Source of the DNA: Gemmatimonadota bacterium
GTDB lineage: Bacteria; Gemmatimonadota; Gemmatimonadetes; Palauibacterales; Palauibacteraceae
NCBI GenBank assembly: GCA_022820995.1
Contig: JAJEEM010000053.1
Location: forward strand, 17,680 to 81,679
Length of the DNA stretch: 64,000 nucleotides
Reading direction: 5' to 3'
Positions within the stretch are counted from its first letter, which is position 1. Every line of letters begins with the position of its first letter. A model generated the notes under the pieces. That model did no database searches and was not told the DNA's origin. It was given only the letters and a program-made list of their open reading frames with translations. Below, one piece after another: positions 26,211-35,266 of the stretch. Position numbers and translations under genes: made by a program.

Positions 26211-26939
26211 CTACGCGTCCGTGCGAGTGAAGGTGAAGGTGCCGATGGGTTCGTCGGAGAAGGGGCGCTCGCCCCGCAGGCGGTGGATGGGCTCCCTCGG
26301 CTGCGTGTCGGCGTTGGCGGAGGTGTAGTCGGGGCCGCTGTCCGTTCCCGCGTCGTACGGGTAGAGGACGACCTCGAGTTCCCCGATCCAGTTCCCATCG
26401 GCGTCCCGCAGCGACAGGCCGGACACGCCCACGAACCAGTCCGGGCTCGGGGCGATCATTGTGACGAGGGTGATGAGCGGGAAATCCTCCCGAAGGGTGA
26501 TCGCCTGAATCGTCGTGCTGCCGGGGCTGCGGATCCCGGAGCCGTTGATGACCGCGAGCGCGGCTCCCGGGACTTCGGCCTGGATTTCACTGGTGAGAGT
26601 GCCGGTGCCGCCCGTTTCCGCCATGCTCTCGATGCCCGGCGTGGCGGTGCCGTCCGCCTCCCAGAAGGTGACGCCGTCGCTGTGCACGGCGCCGATGAGC
26701 GGCGAGAGGTGGGCGCCGCCGGGGAAGTTCGTGGGGTGCGTCGAGGCGCTCCACGTCGACTCGAAGACCACACGGTACGTTGCCGTGGTCGACGCGACCG
26801 GAGCCGGCGGCGGTTCAGACTCCGGAATCACGAGGCGGCCGGTCTCAATACCCCCGCACCCAGTCGCCCCGGCGAGGGCGGTCGCGAGCACCAGTGGCCG
26901 AAGCCACGCATTTCGACACTTCGAAACCGTGGGAATCAT
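26211..26939 (-). CDS. Spondin_N domain lipoprotein
   Basis: 242 residues from ATG 26939. Lipobox GATGC places a lipid-anchored Cys near residue 28. The mature chain matches the spondin N-terminal domain pattern: YRVVFESTWSASTHP, then HLSPLIGAVH, then APSPDWFVGVSGL and a C-terminal DAGTDSGPDYTS segment whose acidic residues bind Ca2+ in spondins. Bacterial versions are cell-surface proteins, possibly adhesive. It lies 63 bp downstream of the SDR gene and may be cotranscribed. A further in-frame ATG at 27002 would add 21 residues before the signal peptide and is unlikely. Confidence 0.85.
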   Translation of the reverse strand: MIPTVSKCRNAWLRPLVLATALAGATGCGGIETGRLVIPESEPPPAPVASTTATYRVVFESTWSASTHPTNFPGGAHLSPLIGAVHSDGVTFWEADGTATPGIESMAETGGTGTLTSEIQAEVPGAALAVINGSGIRSPGSTTIQAITLREDFPLITLVTMIAPSPDWFVGVSGLSLRDADGNWIGELEVVLYPYDAGTDSGPDYTSANADTQPREPIHRLRGERPFSDEPIGTFTFTRTDA

Positions 26940-27002
26940 GGTGGATTTAACCACCCGCGTCCGCTGAAGGTTCCGGGCTCCTGGTGAACAGTCAGCGGCC
27001 AC

Positions 27003-28127
27003 TCAGGCGCTGGCGTGCCAGGCGACGAGGACCTCGGCCTCCCTGTCGGCGGGAAGGCCGGCCCGCGGCTCCGCGCGGCGCTCCTCGGGGAGCGAGTTCC
27101 ACCATTCGACGGTGTCGCGGGCGGTGTCGGCGAGCGGGCGGAAGGTGAGCCCGGCCTGCACGGCGGCCGCCACCGAGACCTGGTTCATCCCCACCGTCTG
27201 CCCCTCCGGCGGCGTCCAGTTCGTCATGTGCATCCACGGCGCGACCTCCTGCTCCTGCATGAACGCCGTCGGCACCCAGGTGAAGGACGCGTCGGAACCC
27301 AGCGCGCCCCGGATCTCTTCCAGCATTTCGCCGAACGGCTGCACTTCGCCCGTGGCGTTGTACGTGCCTCCGTGCCCGGGGCTCTCGACGAGGCGCACGA
27401 TCCACTCGGAGAGGTCGCGGGCGTCGACGTTCTGCACGGGGTCGGCGGGGGTGTTGGGGGCGAGCACCTCCCCGCCGCGGTCGACCCGCACCGGCCAGTA
27501 CGTCCAGCGGTCCGTGTTGTCGCCGGGCCCGATGATCAGCCCCGGGCGCACGATGATCGCGTTCTCTCCGAACGCGTCGCGCGCGTACTCCTCGCAGCGC
27601 GCCTTCCTGGGGCCGTACTGGCCGTCGTCCTCCGCCTCGTCCGCCGAGAGCTGCCCCACGTGGTAGTTCTCGTCGATCCCGACGGTGGCGAAGTCCGCGT
27701 AGGCGGAGATGGACGAGACGAAGAGGTAGCGGTCGACCTGGTCGCGGAGGAGGTCGGCGGTTGCCGCGACCCAGCTCGGGTAGGAGGCGGAGTTGTCGAT
27801 CACGGCATCCCACTCCCGCCCCTCGAGCGCCGACAGATCGCCCGTGCGGTCGCCGATGAGCTGCTCGACCCGCTCGAAGTAATCGTGGAAGAAGGGCGGC
27901 TCGGTCTGTCCGCGCGTGAAGGTCGACACCTCGTGGCCCCGGTCGAGCGCGTATTTGACCTGGTGGGGACCGATGAAGCGCGTCCCGCCGAGGATGAGGA
28001 TGCGGAGAGGTCCTTCGGAACCCCCCGCACAGGCGGCGGAGCCGAAGGCGCCCATGACGCCCAGGGCGCCGCCGGCGCGGGCGGATGTCTTCACGAACTC
28101 TCGTCGGGTCTGGTTCCACTTCGTCAT
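27003..28127 (-). CDS. NAD-dependent epimerase/SDR-family protein with Tat signal
   Basis: 374 residues. The N-terminus has a twin-arginine motif TRREFVKT and an Ala/Gly-rich hydrophobic region ending ACAGG, so the protein may be exported or also lipidated. The Rossmann motif GGTRFIG and an extended-SDR YxxxK (YGPRK near residue 170) follow. The family acts on nucleotide sugars in the cytosol; a Tat-exported member would have an unusual substrate and would need the cofactor bound before export. Coupled (ATGA, 28124-28127) to the serine hydrolase upstream. Confidence 0.85.
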   Translation of the reverse strand: MTKWNQTRREFVKTSARAGGALGVMGAFGSAACAGGSEGPLRILILGGTRFIGPHQVKYALDRGHEVSTFTRGQTEPPFFHDYFERVEQLIGDRTGDLSALEGREWDAVIDNSASYPSWVAATADLLRDQVDRYLFVSSISAYADFATVGIDENYHVGQLSADEAEDDGQYGPRKARCEEYARDAFGENAIIVRPGLIIGPGDNTDRWTYWPVRVDRGGEVLAPNTPADPVQNVDARDLSEWIVRLVESPGHGGTYNATGEVQPFGEMLEEIRGALGSDASFTWVPTAFMQEQEVAPWMHMTNWTPPEGQTVGMNQVSVAAAVQAGLTFRPLADTARDTVEWWNSLPEERRAEPRAGLPADREAEVLVAWHASA

Positions 28128-29359
28128 GGTCTACCCTCTCCTGTGGTTTCGCTGCTTTCTTCCGCCCTCTCTTCGGCGCGGGGCCCGGACCAGCCGTACG
28201 CGTGGGCGACCGTGATCGCGATCTCGGCCGCGAGCTCGCTCCCGGAGTCGGAGTTCGTCATCACGAAGACCCCGTCGTCCCCGTCGATGTACGCCGCGAA
28301 CGTGCAGCGGAAGCCCTGGTTCGAGCCGCCGTGACGGAAGCGTTCCGCGTCCTCGGAGATCGCCGGGCCCAGCCCCCAGTCGTCCGCGTCGGGCGTCAGC
28401 ATCTCCCGGGCGAGCGCTTCTCCCAGCACGCGGGTCGACTCGCCCCTCCAGGCACGCTGCATCTCCCGGGCGTAGAGCGCGAGTTCGCTCGGCGTCGTCC
28501 ACAGGCCCGCGGCCGCCTGTTCGGGATAGGTGTGCCACCCGCCCGGAACGGGCTCGCCGTCCGACCGGTAGCCCGTCGCGATATCGTCCTGCCGCTCGGG
28601 GGGGATCGGCTGTTCGTACGTCGAGCGCGACATGCCGATCGGGTCGAGGACCTCCTCGCGCATGACCGCGGCGAACGGTTTGCCGGCCATGTCGGCCACG
28701 AGTTGCTGCATCACCGTGTAGCCGCCGCCGGAGTATTGCCAGCTCTCCCCGGGCGCCTTGTAGACGCGCACCGGGTCCGTGTTGCCGCGGCCGTCGAGGA
28801 CGCCCGGTCCGTCCGGCGCCTCCTCGTCCGGGCCGTACCCGGGGAAGCCCCACACGGTGAGGCCGGCCCGGTGCGTGAGGAGCCCGCGCAGGGTGACGGG
28901 CCCCTGCTCGGTAAACGCGTTGTCCGGCACCCGCCAACTCGTGAGATAGGCGTTGACGTCCCCGTCGAGGTCCACGCGGCCCGCTTCAACGAGGCGCAGG
29001 GCGGCGAGGGCCGCCACGGGCTTGGAGATGGAGGCCGCCTGGAAGAGCGTGTTCGGCGTCACGGGCCGGCCCGATTCGACGTCGGCGAGTCCGTAGCCGC
29101 GGGCCCAGGCGATCTCGCCGTCGACCAGGACCGCGACGCTGACCCCGGGCACGCCCAGTTCGGCCATGCGGTCGGCGAGCGAGGTTCGCGCGCCGGGCTC
29201 GCCGCGAATCGTGAAGGTCGGCATCAGCGACGACTCGACGAGCGCCTCGGGGGACCCGTCCGCGACCGACTCCGGCGCGGTACGGTCCGGCGTGGAGGGC
29301 GGCGCGCACGCGAGCGCGCTCGAGGTCAAGGCAATGAGGGCGATCCGGGCTGCGTTCAC
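28124..29359 (-). CDS. serine hydrolase, class C beta-lactamase-like lipoprotein
   Basis: 411 residues. A lipobox near LACA predicts lipid attachment at Cys18. The active-site SISK motif is near residue 113, YSGGGY (Tyr-x-Gly variant of YxN) near 208 and HGGSNQG near the C-terminus. This is a penicillin-recognising-enzyme fold with probable esterase or peptidase activity rather than antibiotic resistance. GTG 29359 overlaps the polA stop in GTGA. It is a paralogue of the gene at 713-2221 but has no long acidic insert. Confidence 0.88.
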   Translation of the reverse strand: MNAARIALIALTSSALACAPPSTPDRTAPESVADGSPEALVESSLMPTFTIRGEPGARTSLADRMAELGVPGVSVAVLVDGEIAWARGYGLADVESGRPVTPNTLFQAASISKPVAALAALRLVEAGRVDLDGDVNAYLTSWRVPDNAFTEQGPVTLRGLLTHRAGLTVWGFPGYGPDEEAPDGPGVLDGRGNTDPVRVYKAPGESWQYSGGGYTVMQQLVADMAGKPFAAVMREEVLDPIGMSRSTYEQPIPPERQDDIATGYRSDGEPVPGGWHTYPEQAAAGLWTTPSELALYAREMQRAWRGESTRVLGEALAREMLTPDADDWGLGPAISEDAERFRHGGSNQGFRCTFAAYIDGDDGVFVMTNSDSGSELAAEIAITVAHAYGWSGPRAEERAEESSETTGEGRP

Positions 29360-32202
29360 GATCCCTTCCCGAACTTGCAGTCGTACCAGCTGCGGCCGAT
29401 CCCGAGATCGACGCGAAGGGGGACGGTGAGCTCGATGGCCCCCTCCATCTCCTCGCGCACGATCCGGCCGATGGCTTCAACATCGGACTCCGGGGCCTCG
29501 ATGAGCAACTCGTCGTGTACCTGCAGCAGCATGCGGGCCCCGGTCCCCGCCAGACGCTCGTGCAGCCGGATCATCGACACCTTGATGAGGTCCGCCGCGG
29601 ACCCCTGGATCGGGGAGTTCGTCGCGGTGCGTTCGCCGTAGCCGCGGATCCCGGGGTTCCTGTGCCGGATCTCGGGGATGTACCGCCGGCGTCCGAACAG
29701 CGTCTCGACGTAGTTCCGGTCCCGCGCCTGTTCCTTCATCTCCTCGAGGTAGGCCGCGACGCCCGCGAACCTCTCGAAGTATCCGTCGATGAACTCGCTC
29801 GCCTGCGTCCGCGAGATGCCGAGCTGCTGGGCGAGCGCGAAGGGCCCCTGGCCGTAGATGGTCGCGAAGTTGATCGTCTTCGCCTGCTCGCGCATGGTCG
29901 GCGTGACTTCGCCCGGTTCGACCCCGAAGATGCGGGCCGCGGTCTCCCGGTGGATGTCGCGCTCCGCCCGGAACGCTTCCACGAACGCCTCGTCCCCCGA
30001 GAGGTGCGCCATCACGCGGAGTTCGATCTGCGAGTAGTCCGCCCCCGTGAACAGGTGGCCGGGAGCGGCGACGAACCCCTTCCGGATCTCGCGCCCCAGC
30101 GCCCGCCGGATCGGGATGTTCTGGAGGTTGGGGTCCGAGGAGGAGAGTCGGCCCGTCGCGGCGACGGTCTGGTTGAAGCGGGTGTGGATGCGCCCCCGGT
30201 CGTCGATGAGGCGCGGGAGCACGCTCACGTAGGTGCCGTCCAGCTTGTCGAGTTCCCGGTGTTCGAGGATGAGGCGCGGAAGTTCGTGGCCCATGGCCGC
30301 GAGTTGTTCGAGCACGGACTCGTCCGTCGAGGGGCCTGTCTTCGTCTTCTTGAGGACGGGCAGCGCAAGCTGATCGAAGAGAAGCGCCCGCATCTGGGGC
30401 ACGGAGCGGAGGTTGACTTCGGTCCCGGCGATCTTGTGGATCTCCGAGCGCACGGCGTCGAGATCGCGGCGCAGGCGGGCGCGCAGCTCGCCGAAGAAGT
30501 CGAGGTCGATCGCGATGCCCGCCCGTTCCATGCTCGCGAGGACCGTGACGAGCGGCATCTCGACCTCGCGGAAGAGGCGTTCCATGTCCGTGCGCACGAG
30601 GTCGGCTTCGTCGACCTTCGCGAGGCGGTGCAGGAGAGCGGCGCGGGCGCCGGCCCATTCGGCGACGCGCTCAGGCTCGACCGATGCGATGGGGAGACGG
30701 TTCCGCCCGGTGCCCGTGATGGCGTCGCCCGTATCGAGCGCGACCCCCAGGCGGTCGGGGCCGAGGGTGGCGAGGGCGCGGTCGCGGCGGGCCGGATCAA
30801 GGCAGTAGGAGGAGATCTGCGTGTCGAAGGCGGCGGCGTCCTCGAGGCCCCCCAGCTCGACGCCGTGCCGGCGCAGGAGCTGGGCGGCGTACTTGAGATC
30901 GTGCCCGAGTTTCGGCGTGTCCGAGGCGAGCAGTTCCCGCAGGCCTCGCATGTCGGACGACGTCATCCCCGGCAGGCCGACGGGTTCGCCCGCATCGAAG
31001 GCGAGCGTCGGGTTTCCCGCCGCATCGTGCTGGATCTCCGGGGCCCGGTGCCCGAGGGGCAGGTAGAAGGCGCGGGCCTCGGAGGCGGCGACCGCGAGGC
31101 CGACGAGGTCGGCGCCGAGCGGATCGTCGGAGCTGCCCGCGACGAAGAGTCCGATGCGCGGAGCTTCCGAGCACTCGGCCAGCAGGGCGCCCAGCCCATC
31201 CGCGTCGGCCACGACGTCCACCTCCGGGGCGAAGCGCTCGGCCCCGGTCGCCGGAGCCTCCAGCTCCCTCAGCAGGTTGTGGAACTCCAGGTCCCGGAAG
31301 ACGGCCGCCGCCTTTTCCGCATCCAGCGTCCGTGACCGGAGGCTTTCGAGATCGAGGCTCACGGGCGCATCGGTACGGATCGTCACCAGCTGCCTCGAGC
31401 GCCGGGCGTCGTCGGCATGCTTGAGAAGCGCGTTGCGGGCCCGGGCGGCCTTGACCTCGTCCGCCCGCGCGAGAATGGACTCCAGGTCGCCGAACTGCCG
31501 GATGAGGTCCGGCGCGGTCTTCTTCCCGATGCCGGGCACGCCGGGGACGTTGTCGGACGAGTCGCCGAGCAGCGCCAGGAAGTCGGTGACGCGCTCCGGC
31601 GGCACGCCGAACCGCTCCTCGGCGTTGTCCCGCGTCACCCACACCTGGTCCACTCCGGCGGGTCCCCCGCGGCCCGGATTGAGCAACGCGGTGCGATCGT
31701 CGACAAGCTGATGGAAGTCCTTGTCTCCGGAGACGATGACGGTGCGCAGACCACGGCCCGCGGCCTTCTGCGCGAGGGTCCCGATCACATCGTCCGCCTC
31801 CCACCCTTCCGCCTCGATGACGGGCACCCGGAAGGCGTCGAACACCTCCCGACACCTTGGGAGGGACGCCCGGAGCTCCTCGGGCATCTTCTCTCGCGTC
31901 GCCTTGTACTCCGGGTAGATGTCGGTGCGGAAGCTGTCGCCGGCATCGAACGCGACGCCGAGATAGTCGGGTGCGTGATCGGCGATCAGCCGCATGAGGA
32001 AGCGGGCGATTCCATAGGGGGCCGACGTGTTCTCACCGCTGGAGGTCGTGAGCGGCCGGTTGATCATGGCGAAGAACGCGCGGTAGATGAGCGCGTAGCC
32101 ATCGAGCAGGAAGAGCGAGGGACGAGAGGCCCGTGCGGGCTTCACGACGCCTGGCGCCGCCACACGGCGTTCACGGGCTGTCGGAGAGGGTCGGCATGGC
32201 AT
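29356..32202 (-). CDS. polA: DNA polymerase I
   Basis: 948 residues. 5'-3' exonuclease/FEN domain in residues about 28-320 (LLDGYALIYRAFFAM, GDSSDNVPGVPGIG). A 3'-5' exonuclease-like domain spans about 340-540, in which the metal-binding DxE of motif I is replaced (IGLFVAG) and motif II reads GHDLKYAAQ, so proofreading is probably lost as in Taq polymerase. The polymerase domain has motif A DYSQIELRV, O-helix KTINFATIYG and motif C QVHDELL near 895. The start at 32202 is uncertain: downstream GTG codons (VAAPG, VKPARAS) are possible. The gene is coupled to the serine hydrolase downstream by GTGA. Confidence 0.96.
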   Translation of the reverse strand: MPCRPSPTARERRVAAPGVVKPARASRPSLFLLDGYALIYRAFFAMINRPLTTSSGENTSAPYGIARFLMRLIADHAPDYLGVAFDAGDSFRTDIYPEYKATREKMPEELRASLPRCREVFDAFRVPVIEAEGWEADDVIGTLAQKAAGRGLRTVIVSGDKDFHQLVDDRTALLNPGRGGPAGVDQVWVTRDNAEERFGVPPERVTDFLALLGDSSDNVPGVPGIGKKTAPDLIRQFGDLESILARADEVKAARARNALLKHADDARRSRQLVTIRTDAPVSLDLESLRSRTLDAEKAAAVFRDLEFHNLLRELEAPATGAERFAPEVDVVADADGLGALLAECSEAPRIGLFVAGSSDDPLGADLVGLAVAASEARAFYLPLGHRAPEIQHDAAGNPTLAFDAGEPVGLPGMTSSDMRGLRELLASDTPKLGHDLKYAAQLLRRHGVELGGLEDAAAFDTQISSYCLDPARRDRALATLGPDRLGVALDTGDAITGTGRNRLPIASVEPERVAEWAGARAALLHRLAKVDEADLVRTDMERLFREVEMPLVTVLASMERAGIAIDLDFFGELRARLRRDLDAVRSEIHKIAGTEVNLRSVPQMRALLFDQLALPVLKKTKTGPSTDESVLEQLAAMGHELPRLILEHRELDKLDGTYVSVLPRLIDDRGRIHTRFNQTVAATGRLSSSDPNLQNIPIRRALGREIRKGFVAAPGHLFTGADYSQIELRVMAHLSGDEAFVEAFRAERDIHRETAARIFGVEPGEVTPTMREQAKTINFATIYGQGPFALAQQLGISRTQASEFIDGYFERFAGVAAYLEEMKEQARDRNYVETLFGRRRYIPEIRHRNPGIRGYGERTATNSPIQGSAADLIKVSMIRLHERLAGTGARMLLQVHDELLIEAPESDVEAIGRIVREEMEGAIELTVPLRVDLGIGRSWYDCKFGKGS

Positions 32203-32243
32203 CTATGTATGGCGGGGGGGCCGTCCGTGGCAAAGCCGGGGAC

Positions 32244-32275
32244 AAAAAAAACGCCCCGCCGGGTGGGGCGGGGCG
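32244..32275 (-). terminator. intrinsic terminator of the cold-shock gene
   Basis: On the minus strand a nine-base-pair GC stem (arms 32252-32260 and 32267-32275) with a six-base loop is followed by eight U residues (complement of A-run 32244-32251). It begins 27 bases after the csp stop and separates that gene from polA. Confidence 0.92.
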
Positions 32276-32301
32276 CGTGAAGCTCCGGCTGCGGCGTCCG
32301 G

Positions 32302-32508
32302 TCAGGCGGTGCGCACGACGCGGGTCGCTTGCAGGCCCTTGTCGCCCTGCGTGAACTCGTAGTCCACTTCCATCCCTTCGGCGAGCGTCTTGTACCCGTC
32401 CATGTCGATGGACGAATAGTGGACGAAGACGTCATCGCCGCCGTCGGGCTGCTCGATGAAACCGTACCCCTTGGAGTCGTTGAACCACTTTACCGTGCCT
32501 GATGGCAT
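32302..32508 (-). CDS. cold-shock protein (CspA family)
   Basis: 68 residues, the family's standard length. RNP1 KGYGFI is at residues 13-18 and RNP2 VFVHY at 27-31, the single-stranded nucleic acid-binding surface of the OB fold. ATG 32508 has AGGAGG a few bases upstream. It is a one-gene unit with its own promoter (32616-32644), a roughly 100-base 5' untranslated region as is common for csp genes that respond to temperature through mRNA structure, and a strong terminator. Confidence 0.96.
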   Translation of the reverse strand: MPSGTVKWFNDSKGYGFIEQPDGGDDVFVHYSSIDMDGYKTLAEGMEVDYEFTQGDKGLQATRVVRTA

Positions 32509-32615
32509 CCTGCCTCCTGCGAAACGTCGGTGATGGGTGTTGCGGGCGCGTCGCGCGGCTCGCCGTGCATCGTTTTCGCGTCTTTTTTTCGCCCCGCCGG
32601 ACTCGAGACGCACCT

Positions 32616-32644
32616 ATGCTATGCGAGCAATTTGGAGCCGTCAA
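32616..32644 (-). promoter_or_regulatory. promoter of the cold-shock gene
   Basis: Minus-strand TTGACG (32644-32639), a 17-base spacer and TAGCAT (32621-32616). Transcription would start near 32609, leaving about 100 bases of leader before the csp start. Confidence 0.75.
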
Positions 32645-32688
32645 CACGTCGTTACGGGATCGTCGCGGGGCCGTGAAAAACCGCCTGT

Positions 32689-35055
32689 TCAGGGCTTCGC
32701 GGAGGCCAGATCCGGGTACAGGAAGCGGTAGATTTCGGTGAGTTCCGTGACCGCCCGAACGTACTCGCGCGTTTCCCGGTAGGGGATTCGCTCGACCAGC
32801 TTTTCCTCATCGGAGAACTCGGGAAAGTCGCGCCAGCGCGTGTAGCGGTGGGGGCCGGCGTTGTAGGAGATCATCCCCGCGATATCGAAGCCGTCGAAGC
32901 GGCCGAGAACTTCCGACAGGTACCGGGTCCCGAGCATGAGGTTGACCTGCGGGACCGTGAGCTGGTGGCGGCGATAGCCGGCGAGTCCGGCGCGGGAGGC
33001 GACGTTGCGGGCCGTCTCCGGCAGGAGCTGCATGAGACCGATGGCGTTCGCGACGGAGCGGATCTCGGGGTCGAACATCGACTCGCGACGCGAGAGTCCG
33101 GCGACGAAGTGGGGCGAGAGTCCGTTCCGCTCCGCGGCGGCGACGAGGGCCTCGCGAAACGGCAGCGGATAGATCGCCTCGAGAAGGGGCCGGGTCCAGC
33201 GCCCGCGAATCGCCTGCGCGCGCCACCCTTCGCGAATCCCCTCCCGCGTCCACTCCGCCTCATTCAGTGCGTGCGCGAACGCGAGGATCGCGCCGTAGGC
33301 CGACGGTCCGCGCTCGCTCGCCCGGCGGTATTCCCGGCGCGCCCGCTCGGGCCACCCCACCTCTCGGAGCACGTTCATGCGCCGGAGCGCAGTCGCATGG
33401 ATGGGGTCGAGTTCGGGCAGCGGCTCCGCTTCGCCGAGCCCGATCGTGGCCAGGCGGTCCGTGCCGGTGCGGGGCTCCGCGAGGATGGCGTAGTAGTCCA
33501 GCGGGTTGTACCGGAGGGCGCGGGCATAGAACGCGCCCGCGGCCCGGGTGTCCCCCAGCGCCTCGGCCACCTTGCCGCTCCAGTAGATGGCTCCCTGGAT
33601 CCATCCTCCGTCGGGGTAGCGCTCGCGGTATTCGGCGAGTAGCGCGCCCGCCTCCGGATAGCGGCCCTCGTGGTACGCGAGGAGGGCGAGCCGTTCCAGC
33701 GACCGCGATCCGTAGCTCGCTTCCGGGAAGGCGCGGTAGGAGCGCTCGAAGCCCTCCGCGGCGATGTCGGGATGGCCGGCATCGTGTTCGAGGTCCGCGA
33801 GCAGGTAGGCGGCGCGCGCGGCGACATCCCCGGAGCCGCGGGCGGCCGTTTCGTGCGCCGTCGCGGCGTCGCCGGCACGTCCGAGCGCACGGTAGATGCT
33901 GGCGGCGAGCATCCACAGCGACGCCCGGGGCGCCGGGACGGAAGCGGGGTCCGCAGTCCACGGCGCGAGCGTCTCCGCCGCCCGCCCGGGCTCCCCCAGC
34001 GCCATGTAGGTCGAAGCGAGCGATTCGGCGATGCCGGGGCGCTCGGCCGCGGGCGCGAGCTCGAGCGCCTCCGAGAGGTAGCCGGCGCCGCGCGCGCGAC
34101 GGCCGGCGCGGGTGTCGGAGCGCCCGACGTCGCGCAGCGTCCGCCAGGAGCGCGTGAGCGCGAGGAGGGCCGGTCCCGTCTCCGGCGTCTGAAGGCCCCT
34201 CGCGATCGCGTCCGCGAAGGCCGCCGCCGCCGAGGCGGAGTCCCCGGTCGCCAGGTAGTGCGGTCCGAGGTGCCGGGCGGCGAGGATGTTCCGGACGCCC
34301 CTTCCGGCGCTGCGCGCGAGCGCGGCCCCGCGTTCGGGATCCCCGAGCTCGAAGGCCAGGCGCGCCGCCGGTAGGAGCGCGGAGTCCGCCGGCACGCGGG
34401 CCTCCCGCAAGATCGAATCGGCGAGGGCGAAGGCGTCCCGGTCCTCGGCCTCCGCGAGGGCGTAGAGGCGCGAGAGCCGCAACCACGGAGCGAACTCGGG
34501 GTGCTCGCGCTCGGCGAGGACGAGCTGGTCCTGTGCTTCGAACCAGTGGTACCGCCGGTAGGAGACGCGGGCGAACTCCACCCGCGCCCGGAGCGGAGGC
34601 GTCTCGTCGACCGCATCCAGATACGCGCGGTAGTGCGCCGCGGACCGGGTCAGGCTGTCGAGCCCCGCGTACGCTCGCGCGAGGAGGAGCGCCGCCTGCG
34701 ACTGCGTGGCCGTGGGTGGACCCTCCCGCCCCGCGAGGAGGCCCAGCACCGAAGCCCATGCCCGCTGATCCGCGAAGGCCTGCGCCGACAGCAGCACGAC
34801 ATCGTCCCCCCGCACCTCGCCCGCGGCGAGTTCGCGCGCGAGCAGGGCCGATGCCGAGACCGGCATCCCGGCATCGAGAAGGCGGCGTGCGCTTGCCGTC
34901 GTCGCCGTGACCTCGGCCGGGTTGGACGGGCGTGCCGCGTTCCCGGTCTGTGCGCCGAGAGGCGACGCAAGGGCAAGCGTCAACAGCGACCCCAGCCACG
35001 GACCGCGGAGCCGATGGATGCGCCCAAGGCGCCGGATTTGCCGCTGAACATGCAC
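32689..35055 (-). CDS. lytic murein transglycosylase with TPR-like repeats
   Basis: 788 residues from GTG 35055, chosen because AAGGAGG lies seven bases upstream. A signal peptide ends at SPLGAQ. The central 550 residues are helical TPR-like repeats rich in Ala, Arg and Leu. The C-terminal domain is the SLT fold: GLSRRESMFDPE contains the catalytic Glu, followed by AIGLMQLLPETA and later SYNAG. Such enzymes cleave the MurNAc-GlcNAc bond and leave 1,6-anhydro ends, here in the periplasm. The architecture is that of soluble lytic transglycosylase 70. It follows the ExbB-like gene's terminator, so it is likely separately transcribed. Confidence 0.93.
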   Translation of the reverse strand: MHVQRQIRRLGRIHRLRGPWLGSLLTLALASPLGAQTGNAARPSNPAEVTATTASARRLLDAGMPVSASALLARELAAGEVRGDDVVLLSAQAFADQRAWASVLGLLAGREGPPTATQSQAALLLARAYAGLDSLTRSAAHYRAYLDAVDETPPLRARVEFARVSYRRYHWFEAQDQLVLAEREHPEFAPWLRLSRLYALAEAEDRDAFALADSILREARVPADSALLPAARLAFELGDPERGAALARSAGRGVRNILAARHLGPHYLATGDSASAAAAFADAIARGLQTPETGPALLALTRSWRTLRDVGRSDTRAGRRARGAGYLSEALELAPAAERPGIAESLASTYMALGEPGRAAETLAPWTADPASVPAPRASLWMLAASIYRALGRAGDAATAHETAARGSGDVAARAAYLLADLEHDAGHPDIAAEGFERSYRAFPEASYGSRSLERLALLAYHEGRYPEAGALLAEYRERYPDGGWIQGAIYWSGKVAEALGDTRAAGAFYARALRYNPLDYYAILAEPRTGTDRLATIGLGEAEPLPELDPIHATALRRMNVLREVGWPERARREYRRASERGPSAYGAILAFAHALNEAEWTREGIREGWRAQAIRGRWTRPLLEAIYPLPFREALVAAAERNGLSPHFVAGLSRRESMFDPEIRSVANAIGLMQLLPETARNVASRAGLAGYRRHQLTVPQVNLMLGTRYLSEVLGRFDGFDIAGMISYNAGPHRYTRWRDFPEFSDEEKLVERIPYRETREYVRAVTELTEIYRFLYPDLASAKP

Positions 35056-35177
35056 CGGAAGGCCTCCTTCCCACGTCGTCCCCACCCCACTCACGCCGGG
35101 GCCCCCACCTGCGGCCCGACACCGAACTTCAATGCTCCGGTGCCCCCGATGCAAGCGGACGCGTCCCCGGGCTCCAA

Positions 35178-35208
35178 CAAAAGCGGCCCGCCGAGGATGG
35201 CGGGCCGC
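35178..35208 (-). terminator. intrinsic terminator of the ExbB-like gene
   Basis: Minus-strand ten-base-pair stem (arms 35183-35192 and 35199-35208) with a six-base loop, followed by UUUUGUU. It lies between the ExbB-like gene (ends 35267) and the transglycosylase start. Confidence 0.9.
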
Positions 35209-35266
35209 TCGTTCGCTACCCCATCGCCTGTGCCGGGAAACGCCCCGGCGAACCGTCTCTTCCCTT

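Noticed and set aside
29515..31335. Open frame of 606 codons on the plus strand
   Set aside because: Antisense to polA, whose motifs are unambiguous.
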